Below are positions 17,349 to 25,195 of a stretch of DNA of 52,278 bases, piece by piece. The stretch lies in the NCBI GenBank assembly GCA_017639935.1, contig JAGFWP010000038.1:1-52278 (forward strand), in the 5' to 3' direction. The notes below the pieces were generated by a model. That model saw nothing but the letters and a program-made list of their open reading frames with translations. It did not search any database and was not told the origin of the DNA. The position numbers and the translations under genes were made by a program. This DNA comes from Pelagibacteraceae bacterium (GTDB taxonomy: Bacteria > Pseudomonadota > Alphaproteobacteria > HIMB59 > GCA-002718135). Positions within the stretch are counted from its first letter, which is position 1; the number at the start of each line of letters is the position of its first letter.

Positions 17349-17377
17349 ACCGCCCTGATTAAGGCGGTTTTTTTTTT
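17349..17377 (+). terminator. Intrinsic terminator between the SAM-II aptamer and metX
   Basis: A perfect 6-bp GC-rich stem, ACCGCC (17349-17354) with GGCGGT (17363-17368), closes an 8-base loop and is followed by an unbroken T run to 17377. It lies 6 bases past the aptamer and 19 bases before the metX ATG. This suggests transcription attenuation when SAM is bound. The conserved aptamer end does not obviously overlap the stem, so the switching pairing is not seen. Confidence 0.85.
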
Positions 17378-17395
17378 GGAAAAAATATAAAAACC

Positions 17396-18553
17396 ATGAC
17401 CCATAAAGTTGAAATAAAAAAAAATGAAAAATTAACGTGTGATATTGCATTTTTTTCTAATACAAATTGTAATCTTGATTCAGGCTATCATTTAGAAAAC
17501 TTTAAAATAGCATATAAAGGTTTTGGCAAACTTAATAGGAATAGAAACAATGCAATTCTAGTATGTCACGCTTTGTCAGGAGATCAATTTGTTGCAGGAA
17601 AAAATCCTATTACTAATAAAGATGGATGGTGGGCGCGCATGGTTGGCCCTGACAAGCCAATAGATACAAATAAATATTTTGTAATTTGTGCAAACGTTCT
17701 TGGCGGATGTGTTGGATCCACTGGTCCTAAAGAAATAAATGCAATGACTAATTCGCATTTTGGCACGGACTTTCCATCCATAACAATTAGGGATATGGTA
17801 AAAGTTCAAAAATATCTTATTGATGCATTGAATATTGAAAAAATATTCGCTGTTGTGGGCGGTTCAATGGGGGCTATGCAGGTACTGCAGTGGACAATTG
17901 ACTATCCGGATAAATTAGAGAACGCTATACATATCGCAGGGGCATTGAAACACTCTGCACAAAATATTGCTTTTCATGAAGTAGGCCGTCAAGCTATTAT
18001 GAATGATCCAGCATGGAATAAGGGTAGTTATAAAGATACAGAAACCAAACCCGAAAGAGGATTGGCTGTTGCAAGAATGATTGCACATATTACTTATTTG
18101 TCCGATGATGTAATGCATCGGAAATTTGGAAGAAAACTCCAATCAAGAGATATTATATCTTTTGGGTTTGATGCTGATTTTCAAATTGAAAGTTATCTTC
18201 GATATCAGGGTAAATCATTTGTTGAGAGGTTTGATGCAAATAGTTATTTATATCTAACGCGCGCCATGGATTATTTTGATCTTACTGAAAATTTTTCTAA
18301 ATCAGTTGAATTTTCTTCGCAACATAACAAACATATCAATTATTTAGTAATTTCTTTTACATCGGATTGGTTATTTCCAACAAAAGAAAACAAACAAATT
18401 GTTAACATTTTAAATTATAATACACGTAAAGTAAGTTTTTCTGAAATTGAGACAGATAAAGGTCATGATAGTTTTCTGTTGGATGAACCAGAATTAGATC
18501 TGACAATATCAGGCTTTCTTGACAGCAATTTTATAAGGTTACAGGATAAATAA
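17396..18553 (+). CDS. metX: Homoserine O-acyltransferase (MetX family)
   Basis: A 385-residue alpha/beta-fold acyltransferase that activates homoserine for methionine synthesis. The nucleophile is Ser157 in VVGGSMGAMQVLQW. The oxyanion region is NAILVCHALSGDQ, the Asp lies in SFTSDWLFPT and the His in TDKGHDSFLLDE, so the triad is complete. MetX proteins may use acetyl- or succinyl-CoA, and motifs here do not settle that. The presence of MetY argues for O-acetylhomoserine. It is preceded by the SAM-II riboswitch and terminator, so it is turned down when methionine/SAM is plentiful. metW follows after 2 bases. Confidence 0.94.
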   Translation: MTHKVEIKKNEKLTCDIAFFSNTNCNLDSGYHLENFKIAYKGFGKLNRNRNNAILVCHALSGDQFVAGKNPITNKDGWWARMVGPDKPIDTNKYFVICANVLGGCVGSTGPKEINAMTNSHFGTDFPSITIRDMVKVQKYLIDALNIEKIFAVVGGSMGAMQVLQWTIDYPDKLENAIHIAGALKHSAQNIAFHEVGRQAIMNDPAWNKGSYKDTETKPERGLAVARMIAHITYLSDDVMHRKFGRKLQSRDIISFGFDADFQIESYLRYQGKSFVERFDANSYLYLTRAMDYFDLTENFSKSVEFSSQHNKHINYLVISFTSDWLFPTKENKQIVNILNYNTRKVSFSEIETDKGHDSFLLDEPELDLTISGFLDSNFIRLQDK

Positions 18554-18555
18554 TT

Positions 18556-19236
18556 ATGTCAAAAAAAAGTATTAGAAACGACTGGCGACTTATTGAATCT
18601 ATGATTGATCCAAAATCTAAAGTACTTGATATAGGATGTGGTGAGGGAGGGCTTATTAAACAATTGGAGGCCAGCATCCATTCCGATACACGAGGGATAG
18701 AAATAGATCCAGAATTGACGCGAAAAGCAATTGCAGAAGGATTAAGTGTTGTTCAAGGAAATGCGGAATATGATTTAAATCAATATTCAAATCAAAGTTT
18801 TGATTATGTTATTCTTAGTCAAACACTACAGGTAATGCTTAAACCAAAAGATGTTCTTAATGAATTGTTGCGAATAGGCGCTAAAGCAATTGTATCTTTT
18901 CCAAATTTTGGACATTGGAAAATACGTTTTCAACTTCTCTTAAGTGGAAGAAGTCCTATCACAGAAGGTCTGCCTTACAAATGGTATGAATCGCCTAACT
19001 TTCATTTTTTTACGATAAAAGATTTTCAGGATCTATGTAAGAAATCAAATATAGTTATTGAAAAAAGTATAGGTCTGACTTCAAAAGGAAACCAATTTGA
19101 TTTAGACAAAAAAGTATTAGGTTCAAATTTAATCACCAGTGAAGCGATCTTTTTGTTAAGTTTCCAAAAATTTGAAACAATAAAAATACAATCAAAACAA
19201 AAGTCATTTTACAATACATCTGCTATTGTGCGTTAA
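18556..19236 (+). CDS. metW: Methionine biosynthesis protein MetW
   Basis: A 226-residue MetW-type class I methyltransferase-fold protein. The SAM-binding-like motif is VLDIGCGEGGLIKQLE, followed by GIEIDPE, VVQGNAE and DYVILSQTLQV. The C-terminal blocks NFGHWKIRFQLLLSGRSP and YKWYESPNFHFFTIKDF are characteristic. MetW is almost always beside metX in proteobacteria and is thought to support MetX activity; a methyl transfer reaction is not established. It shares the riboswitch-controlled transcript with metX. The C-terminal 25 residues look like a poorly conserved extension. Confidence 0.92.
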   Translation: MSKKSIRNDWRLIESMIDPKSKVLDIGCGEGGLIKQLEASIHSDTRGIEIDPELTRKAIAEGLSVVQGNAEYDLNQYSNQSFDYVILSQTLQVMLKPKDVLNELLRIGAKAIVSFPNFGHWKIRFQLLLSGRSPITEGLPYKWYESPNFHFFTIKDFQDLCKKSNIVIEKSIGLTSKGNQFDLDKKVLGSNLITSEAIFLLSFQKFETIKIQSKQKSFYNTSAIVR

Positions 19237-19238
19237 TA

Positions 19239-20003
19239 ATGACAAAAAGAATTCTTGTAGAAATAATTCCACAACTCAAAGATAATTATTCTTATCTTGT
19301 CTATTCTAATGTTAATAAATTAGGATTCGTAATTGATCCTGCAGATGCTGCGCCCATTATTAAATTTATTAAAGATAATGATATTATTCTTTCCGGAATT
19401 CTTATAACACACCACCACGCTGATCATAACTCAGGAGTCAATGATCTAATAAAGTTTCAATCAACAAAAATATATAGTCCGGACAAAAATATTAATAAAA
19501 CATCAAACATAGTTAAAGAAGGAGACTTGATTAAATCTGATTTTATTGAATTTGAAGTAATAGCTACTTCGGGACACACATTAGATCACGTTGTTTATTG
19601 CAGCAAACAAAACAATTTATTATTTTCAGGGGATGCGCTATTCCGCTTTGGTTGTGGAAGAATTTTTGAGGGAACATGCGATGAAATGAAAAGGTCATTA
19701 AATAAGATTGAAAAACTGGATGATTCAATAAATGTTTATTGTGGTCACGAATATACTATTCATAATTTAAATTTTCTAAAAGGAGTGTTTCACAATGATA
19801 AAATGTTAGATGAGATTGAGCATGATGTTCTTAAACAAATAAAAAATACCAAAACTTCAATGCCCTTCAATCTGGGCAATGAAAAAAAGCTTAATCCTTT
19901 TCTAAGTCTAGGATCATCAACTTACAAAAACTTTATGAAAAGAAAGGGTTTTGGCAACGTAGAGATGTTCAGGTATCTTCGGGATTTAAGGAATAATTAT
20001 TAA
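19239..20003 (+). CDS. gloB: Hydroxyacylglutathione hydrolase (glyoxalase II)
   Basis: A 254-residue metallo-beta-lactamase fold enzyme. It hydrolyses S-lactoylglutathione to lactate and glutathione in methylglyoxal detoxification. The binuclear metal motif is THHHADHNSG (H58, H60, D62, H63), with further ligands in TSGHTLDH, FSGDALFRFGCGR (bridging Asp) and YCGHEYT. The C-terminal HAGH domain is present (NPFLSLGS). The length is typical. It begins 2 bases after metW and so probably rides on the methionine transcript, a common alphaproteobacterial neighbour of metW. Confidence 0.93.
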   Translation: MTKRILVEIIPQLKDNYSYLVYSNVNKLGFVIDPADAAPIIKFIKDNDIILSGILITHHHADHNSGVNDLIKFQSTKIYSPDKNINKTSNIVKEGDLIKSDFIEFEVIATSGHTLDHVVYCSKQNNLLFSGDALFRFGCGRIFEGTCDEMKRSLNKIEKLDDSINVYCGHEYTIHNLNFLKGVFHNDKMLDEIEHDVLKQIKNTKTSMPFNLGNEKKLNPFLSLGSSTYKNFMKRKGFGNVEMFRYLRDLRNNY

Positions 20004-20047
20004 TAGTGATTTTTCTAGGTTTCTTGTATTAAATTAGGTATTTCTAT

Positions 20048-20074
20048 TTGACTATTTAAGCCTAAAACTATAAA
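20048..20074 (+). promoter_or_regulatory. Candidate promoter for the rplU operon
   Basis: TTGACT (20048-20053) and TATAAA (20069-20074) sit 15 bases apart, ending 24 bases before the rplU start. The spacing is short of the ideal 17, so the pair is tentative, but it is the best match in the 95-base gap after gloB. A small CCTG/CAGG hairpin just before the ATG could mask the ribosome site. Confidence 0.35.
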
Positions 20075-20098
20075 TCCCTGTTTTCTCAGGAAAATACT

Positions 20099-20602
20099 AT
20101 GTTAGCAGTAATTAAAACAGGTGGTAAACAATATGCGGTAAAAGCTGGCCAGATTCTTAAGGTTGAAAAACTTGATGGAAAAAAAGGAGATAGTATTTCT
20201 TTTGGTAATGTCCTTGCTGTAACTGATTCCTCTAATCATACCATTGGTAACCCCCTAATTAAGGGTGCGTCTGTTGAAGCTAAAATACTTGATCAAATAA
20301 GAGACAAAAAAATTATTGTTTTTAAAAAAAGAAGAAGAAAAAACTCCAAATCAACTCAGGGTCACAGACAGTATCTTACCGTCTTACAAATTGAATCAAT
20401 TATGTCTGGCGGTAAAAAATCCATAGCTCTCAAAAAAGAAATAAAAGTAAAGAAAGTTGATACTAAATCTAAAACATTAGAAAAAGAAGAATCAAAAAAG
20501 ATCGAGAAAAAAATAGAAAAAAAGGCAACCCCAAAAAAGAAAGTTGCAAAAAAAACAACTACAAAAAAAATAATTAAAAAAAAATCAAAAAGAAAAAAGT
20601 AG
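20099..20602 (+). CDS. rplU: 50S ribosomal protein L21 with lysine-rich tail
   Basis: Residues 1-101 are a normal L21 (MLAVIKTGGKQYAV, VFKKRRRKNSKSTQGHRQYLTVLQIESI), which binds 23S rRNA domain I. Standard bacterial L21 stops near residue 103. Here a further 65 or so residues follow, made almost only of Lys with Glu, Thr, Ala and Ser (KKVAKKTTTKKIIKKKSKRKK at the end). This resembles histone H1-like or intrinsically disordered RNA-binding tails. The tail is in frame with no break, and rpmA starts 8 bases after its stop. C-terminal extensions on L21 occur in some Alphaproteobacteria, but this one is long and extremely basic. The gene opens the rplU-rpmA-obgE series. Confidence 0.95.
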   Translation: MLAVIKTGGKQYAVKAGQILKVEKLDGKKGDSISFGNVLAVTDSSNHTIGNPLIKGASVEAKILDQIRDKKIIVFKKRRRKNSKSTQGHRQYLTVLQIESIMSGGKKSIALKKEIKVKKVDTKSKTLEKEESKKIEKKIEKKATPKKKVAKKTTTKKIIKKKSKRKK

Positions 20603-20610
20603 GGTAATAT

Positions 20611-20862
20611 ATGGCACATAAAAAAGCAGGTGGTAGTTCAAGAAACGGTCGTGACTCAGCTGGTAGACGATTAGGTGTTAAAAAATTTGGAGGTGAAATT
20701 GTTATCTCAGGAAATATAATTATTAGACAAAGAGGAACAAAATTTCATCCTGGCTCTAATGTTGGTTTAGGCAAAGATCATACTTTATTTGCAACATCGA
20801 ATGGTAAAGTTACCTTTAAAAAAACACGTACCAGAACATTTGTATCTGTAATACCCTCCTAA
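20611..20862 (+). CDS. rpmA: 50S ribosomal protein L27
   Basis: An 83-residue L27 beginning [26 protein letters not shown], with the N-terminal arm that reaches the peptidyl transferase centre already exposed (no Firmicutes-type cleaved leader). The QRGTKFHPG block is present. The length is typical. It lies 8 bases after rplU and about 30 bases before obgE, the near-universal bacterial order. Confidence 0.97.
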   Translation: MAHKKAGGSSRNGRDSAGRRLGVKKFGGEIVISGNIIIRQRGTKFHPGSNVGLGKDHTLFATSNGKVTFKKTRTRTFVSVIPS

Positions 20863-20893
20863 TTTTTTTTAATAAATTACTTTTAATTTTTTC

Positions 20894-21889
20894 ATGAAAT
20901 TTCTTGATCAAGCAAAAATATATGTCGCATCAGGCAAGGGTGGAAAGGGATGTGTTAGTTTTCGCCGTGAAAAATATATTGAGTATGGCGGGCCAAATGG
21001 TGGTAATGGTGGAAAGGGAGGTGATGTTATATTTATGACTGATCCAAATTTAAATACACTAATTGATTTTAGATACCAGCAACATTTTAAAGCTAAAAAA
21101 GGTAAAGATGGAAAAGGAAAAAATCAAACAGGAGCTGATGGTCAAGACTTAATTATAAGAGTTCCGCCAGGAACAGAAATTTATGATGAAGATAAAAAAG
21201 TTTTGTTGGTAGACCTAATAACAAAAGATCAAAAAACAATTCTGGCATATGGAGGAAAGGGAGGATTAGGAAACAGTCATTTTAAATCATCCACAAATCA
21301 AGCACCACGTAAATTTACTAATGGTGAAGAATTAGAAGAAAAATGTTTATGGCTCTCACTAAAATTATTTGCTGATGTGGGCATCATTGGAAAACCAAAT
21401 GCAGGGAAATCTACGTTGCTTTCTAAAATATCTGGGGCTCAACCTAAAATAGCTGATTATCCCTTTACAACAATACATCCTGTTCTCGGGGTTATAAAAA
21501 AATTTGACCAGGAAATTGTCATAGCAGATATACCTGGTCTAATTGAAGGCGCTCACGAAGGAAAAGGGTTAGGTGATCAATTTTTAGCACATATTGAAAG
21601 ATGCAAGGTTCTTCTTCACATCATTGATTGTTCGGAAAAAAATTTTATTGATAATTATAATATTATTCGCAATGAAATAACAAAATATGGAAAAGATCTT
21701 GTTGAAAAAAAAGAATTAATTGCTTTTAGTAAATCTGACTTAATTCCTGAAGATAATAAAAAACTATCTCAAATAATAGAAAAAAAAATAGGAAAAAGAC
21801 CATATATTTTCTCAAATATTTCAAATGATGGTATTGAAGATTTAGTAACGGCTCTCTTTGAGCAGTGCTTGAATAATAATGATAAATAA
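20894..21889 (+). CDS. obgE: GTPase ObgE/CgtA
   Basis: A 331-residue Obg GTPase that binds the 50S subunit and acts in ribosome assembly and stress signalling. The glycine-rich Obg fold comes first (KGGKGCVSFRREKYIEYGGPNGGNGGKGGDV). The G domain follows, with G1 GKPNAGKST (about 166-173), switch I DYPFTT, G3 ADIPGLIEGAHEGKGLG and a G4-like SKSD. A variable C-terminal domain is absent, as in the shorter alphaproteobacterial forms. It overlaps proB by 11 bases, which ties ribosome and proline genes into one transcript. Confidence 0.95.
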   Translation: MKFLDQAKIYVASGKGGKGCVSFRREKYIEYGGPNGGNGGKGGDVIFMTDPNLNTLIDFRYQQHFKAKKGKDGKGKNQTGADGQDLIIRVPPGTEIYDEDKKVLLVDLITKDQKTILAYGGKGGLGNSHFKSSTNQAPRKFTNGEELEEKCLWLSLKLFADVGIIGKPNAGKSTLLSKISGAQPKIADYPFTTIHPVLGVIKKFDQEIVIADIPGLIEGAHEGKGLGDQFLAHIERCKVLLHIIDCSEKNFIDNYNIIRNEITKYGKDLVEKKELIAFSKSDLIPEDNKKLSQIIEKKIGKRPYIFSNISNDGIEDLVTALFEQCLNNNDK

Positions 21890-22988
21890 ATTTAAAAAAA
21901 TTGTAATTAAAATAGGTTCATCTTCCATCATAGATGAAAAAACAGGTAAAGTTAAAATCAAGTGGCTTAATTCTCTTTGTAAAGAGATTGAGCTGTTAGC
22001 TAATGAAAACAAAAATATTGTTGTTGTTTCTTCTGGTGCTATTGCTTTGGGTAAAAAAACTATCTCAAATCATAAAGTAATAAGTCGCTTAGAAGATAAG
22101 CAGGCTGCTGCTGCAATAGGGCAAATTGAACTTGCTAATTGCTGGCAACAGGCACTAAGAAAAAATAAAATCAACAGTGCACAATTATTATTAACACTTG
22201 ATGATAGTGAAATAAGAAGAAGATATCTTAATGTAAGAAAAACAATATCATCACTCCATAAAAATAAAGTCATCCCCATTATTAATGAAAACGACACGGT
22301 AGCTACTGAAGAAATTCGCTACGGCGACAATGATAGATTGGCTGCTAGGGTAGCACAGATGATAGATGCTGATTTACTAATTATGTTAAGTGATGTTGAT
22401 GGATTATATACTGAAAGCCCAATAAAAAACAAAAATGCTGAAAAAATAATTGATATTAATGAAATTAATGAATCAATAGAAAAAATGGCAGGTTCAAAAC
22501 ATTCTAAACTGGGATCAGGTGGTATGGCTACTAAAATTTGGGCTGCTAAAATTTGCATGGACTCCGGATGCTCAACAGTTATTGCTAATGGACATAAAAT
22601 TAATACACTGAGTAAAATTAATAATAAAAATTCAACGTGGTTTCATGCCTCAAAGTCTCCTAGTTCCTCTCGAAAGCAGTGGTTATTAAATCATCTGCAT
22701 CCATCTGGAACAATAATTATAGATAATGGCGCAACAAAAGCTGTTTTTCAAAATAAAAGTCTTCTGCCTGCTGGTGTAATAAAAATAAAAGGAAAATTCA
22801 ACCGAGGAGATGTAATTAGTGTAACCAACATAAAAAATAAAAAAATTGGTATTGGTGTAACTGCTTATGACTCCTATGATGCAATAAAAATTATGGGAAA
22901 AAATAGTAAAGATATTAAACATATTCTAGGATATGATGGCAGAGATGAATTAATTCACAAAGATGATTTAGTAAAAATAAACTTATGA
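21879..22988 (+). CDS. proB: Glutamate 5-kinase
   Basis: A 369-residue ProB, first step of proline synthesis from glutamate. The amino-acid kinase domain runs to about 260 (KIVIKIGSSSI, VVVSSGAIALGKK, NENDTVATEEIRYGDNDRLAARVA, LLIMLSDVDGLYT, KLGSGGMATKIWAAKI). It is followed by a C-terminal PUA domain (about 275-360), as in the full-length bacterial enzyme. The start overlaps obgE and the stop overlaps proA by 4 bases. Feedback inhibition by proline is usual for the family. Confidence 0.95.
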   Translation: MINKFKKIVIKIGSSSIIDEKTGKVKIKWLNSLCKEIELLANENKNIVVVSSGAIALGKKTISNHKVISRLEDKQAAAAIGQIELANCWQQALRKNKINSAQLLLTLDDSEIRRRYLNVRKTISSLHKNKVIPIINENDTVATEEIRYGDNDRLAARVAQMIDADLLIMLSDVDGLYTESPIKNKNAEKIIDINEINESIEKMAGSKHSKLGSGGMATKIWAAKICMDSGCSTVIANGHKINTLSKINNKNSTWFHASKSPSSSRKQWLLNHLHPSGTIIIDNGATKAVFQNKSLLPAGVIKIKGKFNRGDVISVTNIKNKKIGIGVTAYDSYDAIKIMGKNSKDIKHILGYDGRDELIHKDDLVKINL

Positions 22989-24238
22989 ACTCAGTTGAAA
23001 CTATCAAACAATTAGGAATTAATGCAAAAAAAGCTGCTGCTGAACTAGCCAATATCCATAGTGAGAAAAAAAACAACGCTCTTAATAATCTTAAAGAAGA
23101 TTTAAAAAATTTTTCTTCAGAAATAATTCAAATTAATAATAAAGATATTGAAAATTCTTATGAAATGAAGTCATCTCCTTCAATGATTGATCGTATTACT
23201 CTTAATAAAGATAGAATTAATGGTATGGTTAGTTGTCTGGATGAAATAATTAATTTAAAAGATCCAACAGGAATTGTGCTTTCTGAGTGGAATAGACCCA
23301 ATGGTTTGCATATCCAAAAAATTTCAGTCCCTCTTGGAGTTATTGGCATTATTTATGAATCAAGGCCAAATGTAACTGTTGATGCGTCTGCCATCGCTAT
23401 AAAGGCGGGGAATTCTGTTATACTGAGAGGTGGAAAAGATTGTTTTCACTCATCACAAAAATTAAATGAAATAATAAATAAATCATTTGATAAAGCTGGA
23501 TTACCAGCAAATAGTGTACAAATGGTGCCAACAGCAAACAGGGCTGCTGTGGATGAAATGATTAAATTAGACTCATATATTGATGTCATTATTCCTAGGG
23601 GCGGAAAAGGATTGATTCAAAACATTAAAGAAAAAAGTTCAATACCGGTCATAAAACATCTTGATGGAATCTGTCATGTATATGTTGATAAAGATGCGGA
23701 TATTTCTATTGCAAAAGAAGTTATTTTTAATTCTAAAATGCGTCGCCCCGGAATTTGCGGTGCGGCTGAAACTTTACTTATTGACAAAGCTATATCAAAA
23801 AATTCTATGGCATTATTAACTAATCTTGTAGAGGCAGAATGTGAGATAAGAGGAGATTCTTTTATACAATCTTTGGACAGCAAATTTAATAAAGCATCAG
23901 AGGAAGATTGGGGAACTGAATATTTAGATAAGGTTATTTCAGTAAAAATTGTTGATGGTGTAAGTGGAGCAATTGATCATATAAATAATTATTCCTCAGA
24001 TCACACCGAATCTATTATTACCGAAAATTCCAAAACATTTGAGAAGTTTTATAAAAATATTAATAGTGCTATCATTTTACAAAATGCTTCAACGCAATTT
24101 GCTGATGGGGGAGAATTTGGATTTGGTGCGGAGATAGGAATTTCAACTGATAAATTGCATGTCCGCGGACCTGTTGGTTCAGAACATTTAACAAGTTTTA
24201 AGTATGTTGTTAAAGGCAATGGTCAAGTGAGGCCTTAG
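22985..24238 (+). CDS. proA: Gamma-glutamyl phosphate reductase
   Basis: A 417-residue ProA of the aldehyde dehydrogenase superfamily, reducing glutamyl-5-phosphate to the semialdehyde with NADPH. Conserved blocks are VPLGVIGIIYESRPNVTVDA, LRGGKDCFHSS, IPRGGKGLI and the catalytic-cysteine block RRPGICGAAETLL (cysteine near 258), ending in HVRGPVGSEHLTSFKY. Length is normal. Coupled to proB at the start; nadD follows with no gap at all. Confidence 0.95.
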   Translation: MNSVETIKQLGINAKKAAAELANIHSEKKNNALNNLKEDLKNFSSEIIQINNKDIENSYEMKSSPSMIDRITLNKDRINGMVSCLDEIINLKDPTGIVLSEWNRPNGLHIQKISVPLGVIGIIYESRPNVTVDASAIAIKAGNSVILRGGKDCFHSSQKLNEIINKSFDKAGLPANSVQMVPTANRAAVDEMIKLDSYIDVIIPRGGKGLIQNIKEKSSIPVIKHLDGICHVYVDKDADISIAKEVIFNSKMRRPGICGAAETLLIDKAISKNSMALLTNLVEAECEIRGDSFIQSLDSKFNKASEEDWGTEYLDKVISVKIVDGVSGAIDHINNYSSDHTESIITENSKTFEKFYKNINSAIILQNASTQFADGGEFGFGAEIGISTDKLHVRGPVGSEHLTSFKYVVKGNGQVRP

Positions 24239-24820
24239 TTGAAACGTATTGGTTTACTTGGGGGGTCTTTTGATCCACCCCATAAAGGTCACATATACAT
24301 TTCTATAGAAGCAAAAAAATTACTTCAAATTAATGAAATTTGGTGGCTAGTAACTCCACAAAATCCACTGAAAATTTCTGAACCGGCAACATATCAAGAA
24401 AGAATAAAAAATTGCAAAGAAATATCAAAAGACAAGCCAATTTTAATAAAAGAAATAGAAAATAAAATTAATTCCAAATATACTTATCAAACATTGGCCT
24501 ATTTGCTAAATCATTATACTAATATTAAATTCTTTTGGATAATGGGTGCGGATAATTTAATTAGTTTCCACAAATGGCAAAAATGGCGGCAAATTCTTAA
24601 AGAAGTTTCTATTGTAGTTTTTAAAAGGCATGGGTATAATAATCAGGCCTTGAAAAGTATAGCCTGCAGAACATTTGCTAACTATCGAATAAATTCTCAT
24701 CAAATCAATAAAAATAATTTTATTAAACTTCCCTCTTGGGCATGGGTTGACAATAGAGAAATAAAAATTTCATCAACAGAAATTAGACAACAACGATTAT
24801 TGTTAAGAGGCAAAAATTAA
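24239..24820 (+). CDS. nadD: Nicotinate-nucleotide adenylyltransferase
   Basis: A 193-residue NadD making nicotinate adenine dinucleotide from NaMN and ATP. The nucleotidyltransferase motifs are GLLGGSFDPPHKGH at the N-terminus, WWLVTPQNPLK, FWIMGADNL and ISSTEIRQ near the C-terminus. The start is TTG at 24239, immediately after the proA stop; the first residues after it (KRIGLLGGSFDPPH) are exactly where the family starts, and no ATG is available. It is followed by rsfS, the usual alphaproteobacterial order. Confidence 0.94.
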   Translation: MKRIGLLGGSFDPPHKGHIYISIEAKKLLQINEIWWLVTPQNPLKISEPATYQERIKNCKEISKDKPILIKEIENKINSKYTYQTLAYLLNHYTNIKFFWIMGADNLISFHKWQKWRQILKEVSIVVFKRHGYNNQALKSIACRTFANYRINSHQINKNNFIKLPSWAWVDNREIKISSTEIRQQRLLLRGKN

Positions 24821-24833
24821 TAATAAAAATAAA

Positions 24834-25169
24834 TTGGTTGATGTTGTCAACAACATTCTAGATGATTTAAAGGCTGAAAAAATCAATACAGTTGATATTC
24901 ATCATAAGACCTCTATTGCTGATTATTTTATAATTGCTACATGCAGATCAACCAGGCATACAAACGCCATTGCTGAGGAACTTATTAAAAAACTAAAACA
25001 GATTGGTATTGCATGTTCCAATCCTGAAGGCCGCCCAAAATGCGATTGGGTTATAGTTGATGCAGGATCGGTTGTTATTCATTTATTTAGATCTGAAATT
25101 AGAAAATTATACAATCTTGAAAAATTATGGAATATGAGCTTTGATTCAGTAGAAAATAGATTAGCTTAG
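24834..25169 (+). CDS. rsfS: Ribosomal silencing factor RsfS
   Basis: A 111-residue Iojap/RsfS-type protein that binds L14 and blocks 30S-50S joining when nutrients are low. Visible family blocks are DIHHKTSIADYFIIATCRSTRHTNAIAEEL, PEGRPKCDWVIVDAGSVVIHLFRSEIRKLYNLEKLW. The best start is TTG at 24834, giving the normal N-terminal length; no ATG lies in position. It follows nadD by 13 bases. In many relatives rlmH comes next; here it does not. Confidence 0.92.
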   Translation: MVDVVNNILDDLKAEKINTVDIHHKTSIADYFIIATCRSTRHTNAIAEELIKKLKQIGIACSNPEGRPKCDWVIVDAGSVVIHLFRSEIRKLYNLEKLWNMSFDSVENRLA

Positions 25170-25195
25170 ATATATAGATATTAAAAAAAACATTA

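Noticed and set aside
20362-20619. 85-codon minus-strand frame rich in Phe
   Set aside because: It is the complement of the lysine-rich L21 tail (AAA read as TTT), so its hydrophobicity is an artefact.
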